DNA of 64,000 bases from NCBI RefSeq assembly GCF_013116825.1, contig NZ_JABFNS010000017.1:1-64000 (forward strand), in the 5' to 3' direction. The first letter of the stretch is position 1; every line of letters starts with the position of its first letter. Origin of the DNA: Myxococcus xanthus (lineage in GTDB: Bacteria > Myxococcota > Myxococcia > Myxococcales > Myxococcaceae). The position numbers and the translations under genes are program-made. Of the stretch, positions 1-8,707 are shown one piece after another. The notes beneath the pieces were generated by a model. That model was not told the DNA's origin. It saw nothing but the letters and a program-made list of their open reading frames with translations, and ran no database searches.

Positions 1-1838
1 TAAGAGACAGCTCCCGCGACCTGCTCGATGACGGACCAACCCGCCACCTGCCGGAGGACCGCGTCCACCTTCTCCGCGTGGACTCGGAAGACGTCCCGGC
101 CCAGCAACTCACGCATCAACCGGTTGGCCTCGGGCTCCGTGTCGCCGAAGAGGAAGACGGGCTCGCCCCCGCTCGAGCCTCGAGCGACACCCGGCGCATC
201 GCGTCCCTCCGCGACAGCGTGAAGGGCCGTGCGAAGCGCCTCGGGCGTCCTCGCCACGAGCACCGCACGGTGCGCATGGTGTGAGCGTCCAGCGCCCGCC
301 GTGAAGCACGCATCCTGGAGCCGCGCTCCAGCACCGGCCTCCGACACATACCGGAGCCATGACACAGCCAGGGTGCGCAACGCGGGCTCGGAGCGCGCGG
401 AGAGCGGCAGCACAAACGGCCCGGCGTCCACGGCGGCATGGGCGGCCTCCGCGTACGCCTCGACGAGCGCGTGCGCGTTCACACCGCTCATCCCGAACGA
501 GCTCACGGCGACGCGATGAGGGCCGTCCTTCTCCGCCAGGGGCGTGCGCGCGCGAGGCACCGCGAGCCCTGAGCCCTCCCACGTGAACTCTGGAGTCGGG
601 TGCTCGAAGTTGATGGAGGGAGGCGCCTCACCCGCCTGGAGCACCAGGACGGCCTTGATGAGTCCCGCGATGCCGGCCGCGGCCTCCGTGTGACCGATGT
701 TCGGCTTGACGGAGCCAATCCACAGCGGGCGCTCCGGCGTCCGCGATGCGCCGTAGACGCGCGACACGCCGTCCAGCTCGATGGGGTCTCCCAGCCGCGT
801 CCCCGTCCCGTGCGCTTCCAGGTAGTCCACCTGCCCGGGCTCGATGCCCGCGCGCTGCAAGACGCGCCGGTACAGCGCTTCCTGCGCTCCGACGTTCGGC
901 ACCGTGAGACCACCGCTCGCGCCGTCGTGGTTCATGCCCGTGCCACGCAAGGTCGCGAGGATGCGGTCGCCATCCCGGACGGCGTCCCGCAGCCGCTTCA
1001 GGACGACGACGCCACAGCCTTCCCCCTGCACCATGCCGTCCGCGTCCCGGTCGAACGTGCGGCAGTGGCCGCTGGGGGAGAGGGCTCCCGCCTTGGACAG
1101 GAACACGCTGAGCTGCGGCGCCAGGATGAGCTTCACGCCTCCGGCGATGGCGAGCGTCGACTCCTCCGTCCGCAGGCTCTGACACGCCAGGTGCACGGCG
1201 GACAAAGAGGACGAGCACGCGGTGTCCACCGCCATGCTCGGCCCTTCGAGCCCGAGGAGGTACGACAGCCGGCCCGGCACATAGCTGGCGTCCACACCCG
1301 TGGAGTAGTGGGCGCTCACCTTCTCCAGCCCGCCCCCCGTGATGAACGCGTAGTCCTTCGCGTGGACGCCCGCGAAGACACCGGTCCGCGTCCCCTGGAG
1401 CTGGTGCGGGGGGATGCCAGCGTCCTCCAGGGCCTCCCAGCTCACCTCCAGGAAGAAGCGCTGCTGCGGGTCCATGCCCTCGGCTTCACGCCGGGAGATG
1501 TGGAAGAACTCCGCGTCGAACCGGTCCACCTCGTCGACGAAGCCGGCGCGGCGCATGGACAGCTTCCCGGGCCTGGAGGGGTCCGGGTCATAGAGCCCCT
1601 GGAGCGCCCGCCGGTCGCTGGGTATCTCCGTCAGCGCCTCCCCTGCCCCCCACAGCAGTTCGCGGAACTTCGCGGGGCTGGTGGCGCCCCCCGGAAAACG
1701 GCAGGCCATGCCGATGATGGCAATCGGCTCCCGCTCGCCATTCGAGGCCGTGGCCAGCTTCTTCTGCAGCTTCTCGATGGTCAGCAGCGCCTGCTGGAGT
1801 GGCGACAACTCCGCCATGAATCCGTCCTTGCGGTTCAT
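1..1838 (-). CDS. Polyketide synthase module, KS-AT (3' part outside window)
   Basis: The reading frame from ATG 1838 is open to the left end of the window (612 codons) and has no stop, so the gene is cut by the window. Residues about 20-435 are a ketosynthase with a complete catalytic set: DTACSSSL nucleophile, EAHGTGT first His, and VKPNIGH Lys and second His. A KS-AT linker follows. The last ~65 residues (PVFLFGDTEPEANRLMRELL, then VFRVHAEKVDAVLRQVAGW) look like the start of an acyltransferase domain, although its usual GQG loop is not conserved. The ATG shares one base with the TGA of the upstream KS-ACP gene, so the two are translationally coupled. This is a chain-extending module. Further domains and the product cannot be seen. 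Confidence 0.9.
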   Translation of the reverse strand, partial: MNRKDGFMAELSPLQQALLTIEKLQKKLATASNGEREPIAIIGMACRFPGGATSPAKFRELLWGAGEALTEIPSDRRALQGLYDPDPSRPGKLSMRRAGFVDEVDRFDAEFFHISRREAEGMDPQQRFFLEVSWEALEDAGIPPHQLQGTRTGVFAGVHAKDYAFITGGGLEKVSAHYSTGVDASYVPGRLSYLLGLEGPSMAVDTACSSSLSAVHLACQSLRTEESTLAIAGGVKLILAPQLSVFLSKAGALSPSGHCRTFDRDADGMVQGEGCGVVVLKRLRDAVRDGDRILATLRGTGMNHDGASGGLTVPNVGAQEALYRRVLQRAGIEPGQVDYLEAHGTGTRLGDPIELDGVSRVYGASRTPERPLWIGSVKPNIGHTEAAAGIAGLIKAVLVLQAGEAPPSINFEHPTPEFTWEGSGLAVPRARTPLAEKDGPHRVAVSSFGMSGVNAHALVEAYAEAAHAAVDAGPFVLPLSARSEPALRTLAVSWLRYVSEAGAGARLQDACFTAGAGRSHHAHRAVLVARTPEALRTALHAVAEGRDAPGVARGSSGGEPVFLFGDTEPEANRLMRELLGRDVFRVHAEKVDAVLRQVAGWSVIEQVAGAVS

Positions 1839-4048
1839 CACGCGACCTCCCTGCTGAGTTCCGCCAGCGTCCGGGCGATCTGCTCGCGCGCTTCGTCCTC
1901 GGACAGCCCGGCAATGCGCTCCATCAGGCCCTGCTCCTCCTGCTCGGGCGCGCTCACCGCGCCCGGGTCCGACGGCAGGCGGCCACGCCGCGCCTCCAGC
2001 AGGGACAGCAGCCGCTTCGCCAGCGGCTCCAGCCGGGGCAGTTCGAAGAAGAGCGTCGTCGACAGCCGGAGCTCGAGCGCCCGCGAGATGCGCTCCTTCA
2101 GCAACGTGGCCCCAATGGAGTTCAGGCCCAGTTCGAAGAAGGTCCGTCCCTGGACATCGAGCGTCGCGGGCTCGACCTCCAGCACGTCCGCGAGGTGCCC
2201 ACGCAGGAACGCCCGCATCTGGGGCTCCCCAAGCACATCGGGAACGCGGGAAGCATCCCCGGCGGCCACCGCGGCGGACTGGAGCAGGGCGGCGGCATCC
2301 GGCCGCGCGTCCTTGGGTGAGCGGCAGACTTCATCGGGTGAAAGCCACTCGGGCCACAGGCGCTGCCGCTGGAAGGGGTAGACCGGCAGGCTCACGCAGC
2401 GCCCCGCACGCACCGGGAACACCTCGGGCAGCACCGCCCCATCCGCGACGAAGACACGCCCGGCCTCCACCTGCTCCAGCGGCACGCCCTCCTGAACCAG
2501 GAGCGTCGTCTCGCTCGACGTCGCAAGCGAATCGAGGAGCGCCACCAGCCCCTCCCGGTCGCTCGCGATCACCGCGGCGCGGTGCCGGTGGTGCTGACGC
2601 TTGAGCGCCGCCGTGAAGCAGATGTCCTCCAGCGTCGCCACCGAGTCCGGCGTCGCGGAGAGGAAGTCCCGAAGCTGGAGCGCCCGCTGACGGAGCGCGT
2701 CCTGAGAGAGCGCCGAGAGCGCCAGGAAATGGACCGGCGCTCGCTTCCGCTCCAGCGCCGCGGCCGGAGCAGCCTCCAGGACCACGAAGCCGTTGGCTCC
2801 CCCCAGGGACGTGGACACGATGCCCGCGCGGAGAGGCACGCCCGGCTCCCGCGCGGACCAGGGCTCCAGCTCCGTCTGGATGCTCAGCCCGAGCGCGTCG
2901 AACGAGACCAGCGGGTTGGGCGCATCCACGTGAATCGTCGGCGCCAACGTCCGGTGGTGGAGCGACAGGCACACCTTGATGAACTGCGCGATGCCCGCCG
3001 CAGCGCCCAGGTAGCCCACGTTGTTGCTGATGGCGCCGAGCCTGCAGGGCAACGGCCGCTGCGTCCCGAGCGCCTCCCCAATGGCCTCCGCCTCGGCCGC
3101 GTCGCCCTTGAGGAACGACGAACCGTGCAGCTCGATGTAGTCGATGCTCGCCGGCTGCACCCCGCCCTGTGCACACGCCTGCCGGATGACGTCCGCCTGC
3201 GCCGAGGCGCTGGGCGCCATGATCCACTCGTTCCGGCCGTTGTGATTGACGGCGCTGCCCCGAATCACCGCGTACACGCGATCACCAGGCTCCACCTTGG
3301 ACAGGCGCTTGAGGACGACGACGCCAGCGCCCTCCCCGCGCACGTAGCCGTCCGCCTGGGCATCCAGGGTCCGGCACTGCCCCCGCTCGGAGAACACGCC
3401 GGCCTGGGACAGCATGATGCTGCTGTCCGGCGACAGCATCAGCTCGACGCCCCCGGCGAGGGCCATCTCCACCTCGCCGAGCGCCAAGCTGCGGCACGCC
3501 TCATGGAGGGCCACCGTCGAGGAGGCGCACCCCACGCTCGACACGGTGCTGGGCCCCCGGAAATCAAACGCGTAGGAGAGCCGGTTGGCGGCGAAGGACG
3601 CCGTCGTCCCCAGGACGGAATAGCCATCCAGCGCGGACCAGTCCCGCGCCAGCATCCGCTGGAAGTCGCTGAAGTTGACGCCCATGAAGACGCCCGTGCG
3701 GCTCCCTCGCACGGCGTCGAAGGGCAGGCCCGCGTCCTCCAGCGCATGCCATGCACACTCGAAGAGGAGGCGGTGCTGCGGGTCCATCTGCCGCAGCTCC
3801 CGCTTCGACAGCCGGAACGCCGCAGGGTCGGCCAGTTCCACGCCTTCAATCAGTCCGGCCTTGCGGTTGCGAATCGTCCCGGGGCGATCAGGTGCCGCGT
3901 CGAAGAGCGCGTCCGAAGGCCAGCGCCCGGACGGGATGTCTCCCGTTGCATCAATCCCATCACATAGCATTTGCCAGAGCGTACGCGGGCAGTCCGACAT
4001 GGGGAGACGCAGCCCCAGTCCAATCACAGCAATGGATTCACACCACAT
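1838..4048 (-). CDS. KS-ACP polyketide synthase protein with a non-canonical KS, no AT
   Basis: The protein is ~736 residues from ATG 4048. An in-frame TTG at 4123 would add 25 polar residues, but ATG 4048 has a GGAG ten bases upstream and the TTG has none. A ketosynthase fold fills about residues 1-420: the nucleophile Cys is present (SVGCASSTVAL), as is the first His (ELHGSSF). The block that should read K-x-N-I-G-H reads S-N-N-V-G-Y, so the Lys and second His are Ser and Tyr. After the KS comes a short linker ending in VSLPVYPFQRQRLW, the sequence normally found after an AT domain, then an ACP with its phosphopantetheine Ser in ELGLNSIGATLL. No AT domain lies between. Inference: it binds or transfers an acyl chain rather than condensing one. 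Confidence 0.9.
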   Translation of the reverse strand: MWCESIAVIGLGLRLPMSDCPRTLWQMLCDGIDATGDIPSGRWPSDALFDAAPDRPGTIRNRKAGLIEGVELADPAAFRLSKRELRQMDPQHRLLFECAWHALEDAGLPFDAVRGSRTGVFMGVNFSDFQRMLARDWSALDGYSVLGTTASFAANRLSYAFDFRGPSTVSSVGCASSTVALHEACRSLALGEVEMALAGGVELMLSPDSSIMLSQAGVFSERGQCRTLDAQADGYVRGEGAGVVVLKRLSKVEPGDRVYAVIRGSAVNHNGRNEWIMAPSASAQADVIRQACAQGGVQPASIDYIELHGSSFLKGDAAEAEAIGEALGTQRPLPCRLGAISNNVGYLGAAAGIAQFIKVCLSLHHRTLAPTIHVDAPNPLVSFDALGLSIQTELEPWSAREPGVPLRAGIVSTSLGGANGFVVLEAAPAAALERKRAPVHFLALSALSQDALRQRALQLRDFLSATPDSVATLEDICFTAALKRQHHRHRAAVIASDREGLVALLDSLATSSETTLLVQEGVPLEQVEAGRVFVADGAVLPEVFPVRAGRCVSLPVYPFQRQRLWPEWLSPDEVCRSPKDARPDAAALLQSAAVAAGDASRVPDVLGEPQMRAFLRGHLADVLEVEPATLDVQGRTFFELGLNSIGATLLKERISRALELRLSTTLFFELPRLEPLAKRLLSLLEARRGRLPSDPGAVSAPEQEEQGLMERIAGLSEDEAREQIARTLAELSREVA

Positions 4049-4126
4049 CAGGGCACGGCTCCGCCGGCGGCTCGAAAGCCGCTCAGACTCTTCACCTGTT
4101 TGAACTTCACTCTCAATCAACAAGAA

Positions 4127-6670
4127 TCAATAAAGACATACATCCGGAACATCTTTTACGGCGGCCGGCGTGGAATCACGCGGCCCGAGCCCTCCGTCCT
4201 CCACCACGGACAGGTCGCCAAAATCGAAGAGGGCGTGCTTGTACAGCTTGAGGCGCGGACTCAATCCTTCTGGCCCCACCCGAACCGCGACGAACTTCGC
4301 GCGATCGGTCTGCATCATCCGCTCGAAGTTCCGAACGGCTTGCTTCGAGGACTCGGGATACCCGAACCGGGAGATGGCTTCCAGAACCGCTGAGGTCTGG
4401 ATCCCGCTGTAGATGAGGTTGACGCGCTTGGGCTGGGATTGGGACTCGGAGGCCTCGATGGCGACCTGGGTCATCTTGTCCGCGGAGTGCTCCCAGAGCA
4501 GCGCGTTCAGCTGACGAACCCGCTCCAGCTCCGGGGCGGACACGCCCATGTCCTGGAGGAAGCGCCACAGCTCCGAGCCAGACTGGAAGGGAGGCCGCTG
4601 CTCGTCGAAGCGCACCAGGTACATCTTGGATTCGAGCGTTCCGTCCTCCAGGAAGCTCAGTCCCAGGAACAGCGGGTAGTACTCGGTCCGCAGCGCGGAG
4701 GCATGGGACTTCACCCGCTCCGCGAAGGGCCCTGCCCGGAAGCGCTCCGGCAAGCGGCTCATCGCCTCATCGAAGCCGGAGTGCCCGCGCATGGGGTCGA
4801 AGTGCCAGCTGGCGGCAATGGAATACCGGGTGGGGCCTCCGGGCTTGAACTCCGCGCGAACCAGCCCCAGGTCCGATGACCGGAACGTCTCGCAGATGGC
4901 CACGGACCGCTCGACGCCCTCGTTGGAGATGCCGAGCTGACGCGTGTACTCCCGGAAGGCCTGCGTGACCGTCCCGTTGTCGCTGTAGAGCATGAAGCCC
5001 AGGCCGGGCTCGTCCGCGTTATAGGAGAACTCAATCAACGCCTTCTTCGCGATGCCCAGGCCCTGCACCGGGAGCCAGTACTCCAGGAACCGCCGCACCT
5101 CGGCGGCCTCACTCAGCAGCCCTTGGGCGCCCAGGGCATCCCGGACGAACCACCCCAGCGTCTTGTCCGGCTTCCACAGCAGCTCCGTGTCGAAGTGGCA
5201 GATGCGATCACGCGGGCCGACCCATTGAGGCGCCACCAGGTTGGCCAGCACCCGCCCCACGTAGCGCGCCCCCAACGCCACCCGACTGGCGGGCCACAGC
5301 GCCTCGTTGCCGGAGCCCGCCACGGACTTCTTCCGCCAGGCCCGCTTCGCGAGCCGCAAGGCGATGTCCGGGCGCAGGAGGAACTCCGGCCCCGCCTGGA
5401 CGTGCATCAGCTTGAGGAACTCCTGGTAGATCTCCGGATGCTCGTGGTTGAGCGCGTAGAGCTCCTCCACGTACCACTGAGCCAGCTTGATGAGCCGCGT
5501 CCGCTCGCCGGGGACGTGGGGATGCCGCATGGCCTCCGCCGTCACGAAGAACCAGAGGCCCTGGAGCCACTGCGCGCCCGTGCGCAGGTAGGACGCCGTC
5601 CAGGACTGGGTCACCGCCTCCAGGCTGTCGAGCTGGTGCAGCGCCTCGTTGAGGAGGTTCGCCTCCAGCATCGCCACCGACATGCCCTGGCCGAAGACGG
5701 GGTCGAAGTAGCACCACGCATCCCCCAGGACGAGCAGCCCCGCGGGGAAGTCCCGGATGCGCTCGAAGTGGCGCCACTTCACGTCCGGCACCCGGTACAT
5801 CGCGACGTCCGAGACGGGCTTCGCGTCCTTGATGGCTTCGTAGATGTCCGGCTCGCGGAGGCTGCGGGCGAACTCCACGAACCCGTCCGCGTCGCGGGGC
5901 GGGTGGTGTCCTTCGTAGCCGAACAGGGACACAATCCAGCGATTGCCTTCCACGCCCAGCATCGCCCCGCCGCGCGGCTTGTCAGGCGGCAGCGGGGTGA
6001 TCCACAGCCCGCGCCAGTCCCTGGCGGTCTCCGGCTGCTCGAAGAGGCGTGACACGTAGCAGAGGTTGATGGGCAGCCGGCTCTCCTCCGGCGGGCTGAA
6101 CCCCAACTCCGACAACCACTTGCCCAGCTGCGAACCGCGCCCGCTCGCGTCGACGACGATGTTGGCGAGCCGGTTCGTCACCGCGCCGCCGTCCGTTTGG
6201 CGGTCCTGCGTCTGGACACCGAGAATCCGCCGCCCGTCCGGCGTGGCCAGCAGCGCCCGCACGGCGGTCGACTCCAGGATCTCCACGTTGGAGCAGGCGC
6301 GAAGCCGCTCTCTCAGGTAGCGCTCCAGGGAGCAGCGCGTCTGCGGGTACAAGACGATGCCGCTGCGGTGGCGCGGCATCCAGTCACCAAACTGCAGCCA
6401 CCGGAGGTCCTGGGTGAAGTCGAAGGGCTCGATGCCGTCCGCCTTCATCTGCTCGACGAGGCCGGGGAAGTACTGCTCCAGCAGATCCACGCCCTTTCGC
6501 AGCAGGACGTGGATGTGATGGGCCTGGGGCGCGCCCTGGCGCGGGCCGTCCTGGAGCACGTCCCGATCAATGACGGTGACGCGCTCGAAATGGTCCGCCA
6601 GCACGCGCGCGGCGCTGAGCCCACCCATGCTGGCGCCAATGACAATGGCGCTCCCAGGAAGTTTGTTCAT
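4127..6670 (-). CDS. FAD monooxygenase fused to a probable ABBA/DMATS-like prenyltransferase
   Basis: The protein is 847 residues from ATG 6670; a TTG at 6697 is less likely. Residues ~1-440 are a group A FAD-dependent monooxygenase: a GASMGGLSAARVLA dinucleotide-binding loop near the N-terminus, DASGRGSQLGKWL mid-domain, and the GD motif in LVLGDAWCYFDPVFGQGMSV. The remaining ~380 residues are a separate domain. It carries IEFSYN (Glu near 547), VRAEFK, SKMYLVRF, RVNLIYSG and RLKLYKH, spaced like the Glu base and the repeated Lys/Arg and Tyr strands of DMATS/ABBA aromatic prenyltransferases. The flavoprotein assignment is secure; the prenyltransferase assignment is inference from motifs. It lies just upstream of the KS-ACP gene and likely tailors the same product. 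Confidence 0.8.
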   Translation of the reverse strand: MNKLPGSAIVIGASMGGLSAARVLADHFERVTVIDRDVLQDGPRQGAPQAHHIHVLLRKGVDLLEQYFPGLVEQMKADGIEPFDFTQDLRWLQFGDWMPRHRSGIVLYPQTRCSLERYLRERLRACSNVEILESTAVRALLATPDGRRILGVQTQDRQTDGGAVTNRLANIVVDASGRGSQLGKWLSELGFSPPEESRLPINLCYVSRLFEQPETARDWRGLWITPLPPDKPRGGAMLGVEGNRWIVSLFGYEGHHPPRDADGFVEFARSLREPDIYEAIKDAKPVSDVAMYRVPDVKWRHFERIRDFPAGLLVLGDAWCYFDPVFGQGMSVAMLEANLLNEALHQLDSLEAVTQSWTASYLRTGAQWLQGLWFFVTAEAMRHPHVPGERTRLIKLAQWYVEELYALNHEHPEIYQEFLKLMHVQAGPEFLLRPDIALRLAKRAWRKKSVAGSGNEALWPASRVALGARYVGRVLANLVAPQWVGPRDRICHFDTELLWKPDKTLGWFVRDALGAQGLLSEAAEVRRFLEYWLPVQGLGIAKKALIEFSYNADEPGLGFMLYSDNGTVTQAFREYTRQLGISNEGVERSVAICETFRSSDLGLVRAEFKPGGPTRYSIAASWHFDPMRGHSGFDEAMSRLPERFRAGPFAERVKSHASALRTEYYPLFLGLSFLEDGTLESKMYLVRFDEQRPPFQSGSELWRFLQDMGVSAPELERVRQLNALLWEHSADKMTQVAIEASESQSQPKRVNLIYSGIQTSAVLEAISRFGYPESSKQAVRNFERMMQTDRAKFVAVRVGPEGLSPRLKLYKHALFDFGDLSVVEDGGLGPRDSTPAAVKDVPDVCLY

Positions 6671-6722
6671 GCCGTGTCCCGCCTCTTGCAGCGTCAACGC
6701 CCAGGTTGCTCGCGGAAGCCGT

Positions 6723-8108
6723 TCAGGCCGCCGCCTGCTGTCCGGTCAGGTGCGCCAGGATGAGGTCGTGGACTTGCGTGGCGTGGAGTGTCTCTGCCTC
6801 GATCAGTTCACCATGTCGTGTCATCAGCACCGGCCCATCCTCCGGGCCGGTGGGCAGGCCATGCGCCCCTTTGAGGAGGGAGCCGTCCATCGAGACGACC
6901 TCCAGTCGCGAGCGGACGCCCAGCTTCTCCTTCACGACACTGCCCCCCAGCTCCAGCATTCGCAGACCGAGCTTCGGGTCCACGAACATCTCCAGCGGGT
7001 CGTAACCCGGCTTGCGGTAGATATCGACGGTGCGCGCGTAGTCCGGCGCACGCGCGTCATCGAGCCAGTAGAAGTACGTGAACCAGGCCTCCGGCTCCGC
7101 CAGGGCCACCAGCTCGCCTGAGCGTGGGTGGTCCAGATGGTGGGCCCGCTTGCCCTCGGCATCGAGCACCTGGGCCACCCCGGGCTCCGCCTCGACCAGC
7201 GCCTTGACCTCGTCCAGGAGCGCCGGGTTCCGGACATAGATGTGCGCGATCTGCATGTCCGCGACGGCGAACGCCTCACTGCCGCTGGGATAGACGACGT
7301 CACGGCCGCCCTCGTCCCGGATCGCCAGCCACCCTCGGCGGCGGAAGAGGCGGTTCAGGTGGACGGCCCGAGACACGGGGACCGCGCCGAACTCCGAGAG
7401 GATGATGACGTGAACGCCGCGCGACTCGTAGAAGCCAATCAGCTTCCCGACGACGTCGTCGATCTCCCGGAGGCTCTTGTGGATCTCCTTCGCGCCCGGT
7501 CCAAACGTGTGCGGCGTGTAGTCCAGGTGCGGCAGGAAGACGAGTGAGAGCGTGGGGCCGTGCCGCTGCTCCAGCCACATGGCGACGTCGGCGATCCACT
7601 CCGAGGAGCGGATGCTGTAGCGGGGCCCCCAGTAGTCATACGCAGGGAAGTTCCCCAGCGCATCGACGAGCGGCTTGCGCAGGTGGAGCGGCTCCGTGAA
7701 CACGTCTGGCACCACCCGCCCGTCCGCGGTGAAGGACGGCTGCGGCGTGATGGCGTAGTCCGCCTTCGAATACATGTTCATGAACCAGCACACGCGGGCG
7801 CAGGTGAAGCTCGGGTCGAGCTTGCGGGCGGCGTCCCAGAGCTGCGGCGTCTGGACGAGCCCGTCGGATTGGGGCCAGAAGCGGACCTCTCCCAGCTCCC
7901 GGTGGAGCCATCCATCTCCGACGATTCCGTGCTCACTGGGGTATCTTCCGGTCAGGAACGTCGCCTGCATGGTGCAGTTCAGCGCCGGCAGGATGGGCTG
8001 GAGCGGCACCATGCGCCCCCGCTCCACGAATGCCTGCATGTTTGGCGTCGAGGGGCCGACATACCTCGCGCTCAATCCAGGCAAATCCAAAACGACGCAA
8101 CGTTCCAT
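6723..8108 (-). CDS. Alkaline phosphatase superfamily (nucleotide pyrophosphatase/phosphodiesterase-like) enzyme
   Basis: The protein is 461 residues from ATG 8108, where the conserved core starts almost at once (VVLDLPGLSARYVG). Upstream in-frame starts at 8282 or 8231 would add a tail that does not look like the family. It has the family order: the Asp-containing first strand, NCTMQATFLTGRYPSEHG around the nucleophile Thr, HLDYTPHTFGP with metal-binding Asp and His, and LSEFGAVPVSRAVHLN. The last block replaces the usual S-D-H-G, as in the sub-family of stand-alone bacterial type I phosphodiesterases. No signal peptide is visible. It is the first gene of the minus-strand biosynthetic unit, 52 bases ahead of the FAD gene. 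It may remove a phosphate or diphosphate, for example from a prenyl donor or intermediate; this is inference. Confidence 0.8.
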   Translation of the reverse strand: MERCVVLDLPGLSARYVGPSTPNMQAFVERGRMVPLQPILPALNCTMQATFLTGRYPSEHGIVGDGWLHRELGEVRFWPQSDGLVQTPQLWDAARKLDPSFTCARVCWFMNMYSKADYAITPQPSFTADGRVVPDVFTEPLHLRKPLVDALGNFPAYDYWGPRYSIRSSEWIADVAMWLEQRHGPTLSLVFLPHLDYTPHTFGPGAKEIHKSLREIDDVVGKLIGFYESRGVHVIILSEFGAVPVSRAVHLNRLFRRRGWLAIRDEGGRDVVYPSGSEAFAVADMQIAHIYVRNPALLDEVKALVEAEPGVAQVLDAEGKRAHHLDHPRSGELVALAEPEAWFTYFYWLDDARAPDYARTVDIYRKPGYDPLEMFVDPKLGLRMLELGGSVVKEKLGVRSRLEVVSMDGSLLKGAHGLPTGPEDGPVLMTRHGELIEAETLHATQVHDLILAHLTGQQAAA

Positions 8109-8707
8109 GCCCGAAGCAAACTGCTCACGACCCAACCAGTCAATCACCGACCAGGTTGTCCCATACCCTGGTCTGAGATGAGTGATCAGCCACTTCGACC
8201 AGGTCAGCCGCGTGTAGAATTTTACCGCGGCCATAGGCTGGAGTGCGCTGATGCGTGCGCTCTCAGCGGGAATGAGTGACACCGCACCCAGTGCACTGGG
8301 TAGTGAAACGAAACGGAATACATGGTCTGGAGGGGCGGATCATCGGCCTCATTTCAGCCCGTTTCCCCGCTGATGAAGGGTGCGCGGCCGGATCTCGAAA
8401 TCAGGTCCGCCGCGGCAGCGGAAAATCGCGTCCCGGCCCATTTGTAACTCATTGAGTCCACCCCGGGCCAGACCCAGCAGATAGGTTTTACCGGACCCCG
8501 CACTTCAATCCCATCCAGCGCCACCCCCAAAGACACACTGTTCGACCACCATCCCCGAGGTTCTTGACGACTCGTTCCCGCGCACGCGAGACTTCGCCTG
8601 ACTCCTCTCACGTCTCACCATCCATCTCCGAGGGCCATGCAGCGCGAGCGCAAGGCGTTCGAAGCGCGCCCCCTCGTTGCTGTCACCCGTTGGAACATCA
8701 GGAAAAC
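8109..8707. promoter_or_regulatory. Divergent control region of the biosynthetic cluster
   Basis: Six hundred bases without a convincing gene separate the minus-strand PKS unit from the plus-strand starter unit. They hold a perfect 16-bp palindrome (8286-8301) and, on the minus strand, a TAAAAT -10-like hexamer at 8219-8224 without a good -35. AT content is a little above the surroundings near 8290-8330. Short open frames here have no recognisable protein features. Both units are probably controlled from this region. Confidence 0.5.
8286..8301. promoter_or_regulatory. Perfect 16-bp palindrome, putative operator
   Basis: ACCCAGTGCACTGGGT reads the same on both strands with no spacer and no mismatch. 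It lies in the gap between the two divergent biosynthetic units, 178 bases upstream of the phosphodiesterase start and about 407 bases upstream of the dehydrogenase start. This is the layout expected for a dimeric repressor or activator. No cognate regulator is visible nearby. Confidence 0.5.

Noticed and set aside
600-2381. A 593-residue plus-strand open frame
   Set aside because: It lies opposite the two polyketide synthase genes and its protein is Arg/His/Gln-rich with no domain; it is a shadow of the coding strand.
6670-6697. TTG start for the FAD fusion protein
   Set aside because: No ribosome site, and the nucleotide-binding fold begins right after the ATG at 6670.
8354-8611. An 85-residue minus-strand open frame in the divergent control region
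   Set aside because: No ribosome site, no domain, and composition typical of chance frames in GC-rich DNA.
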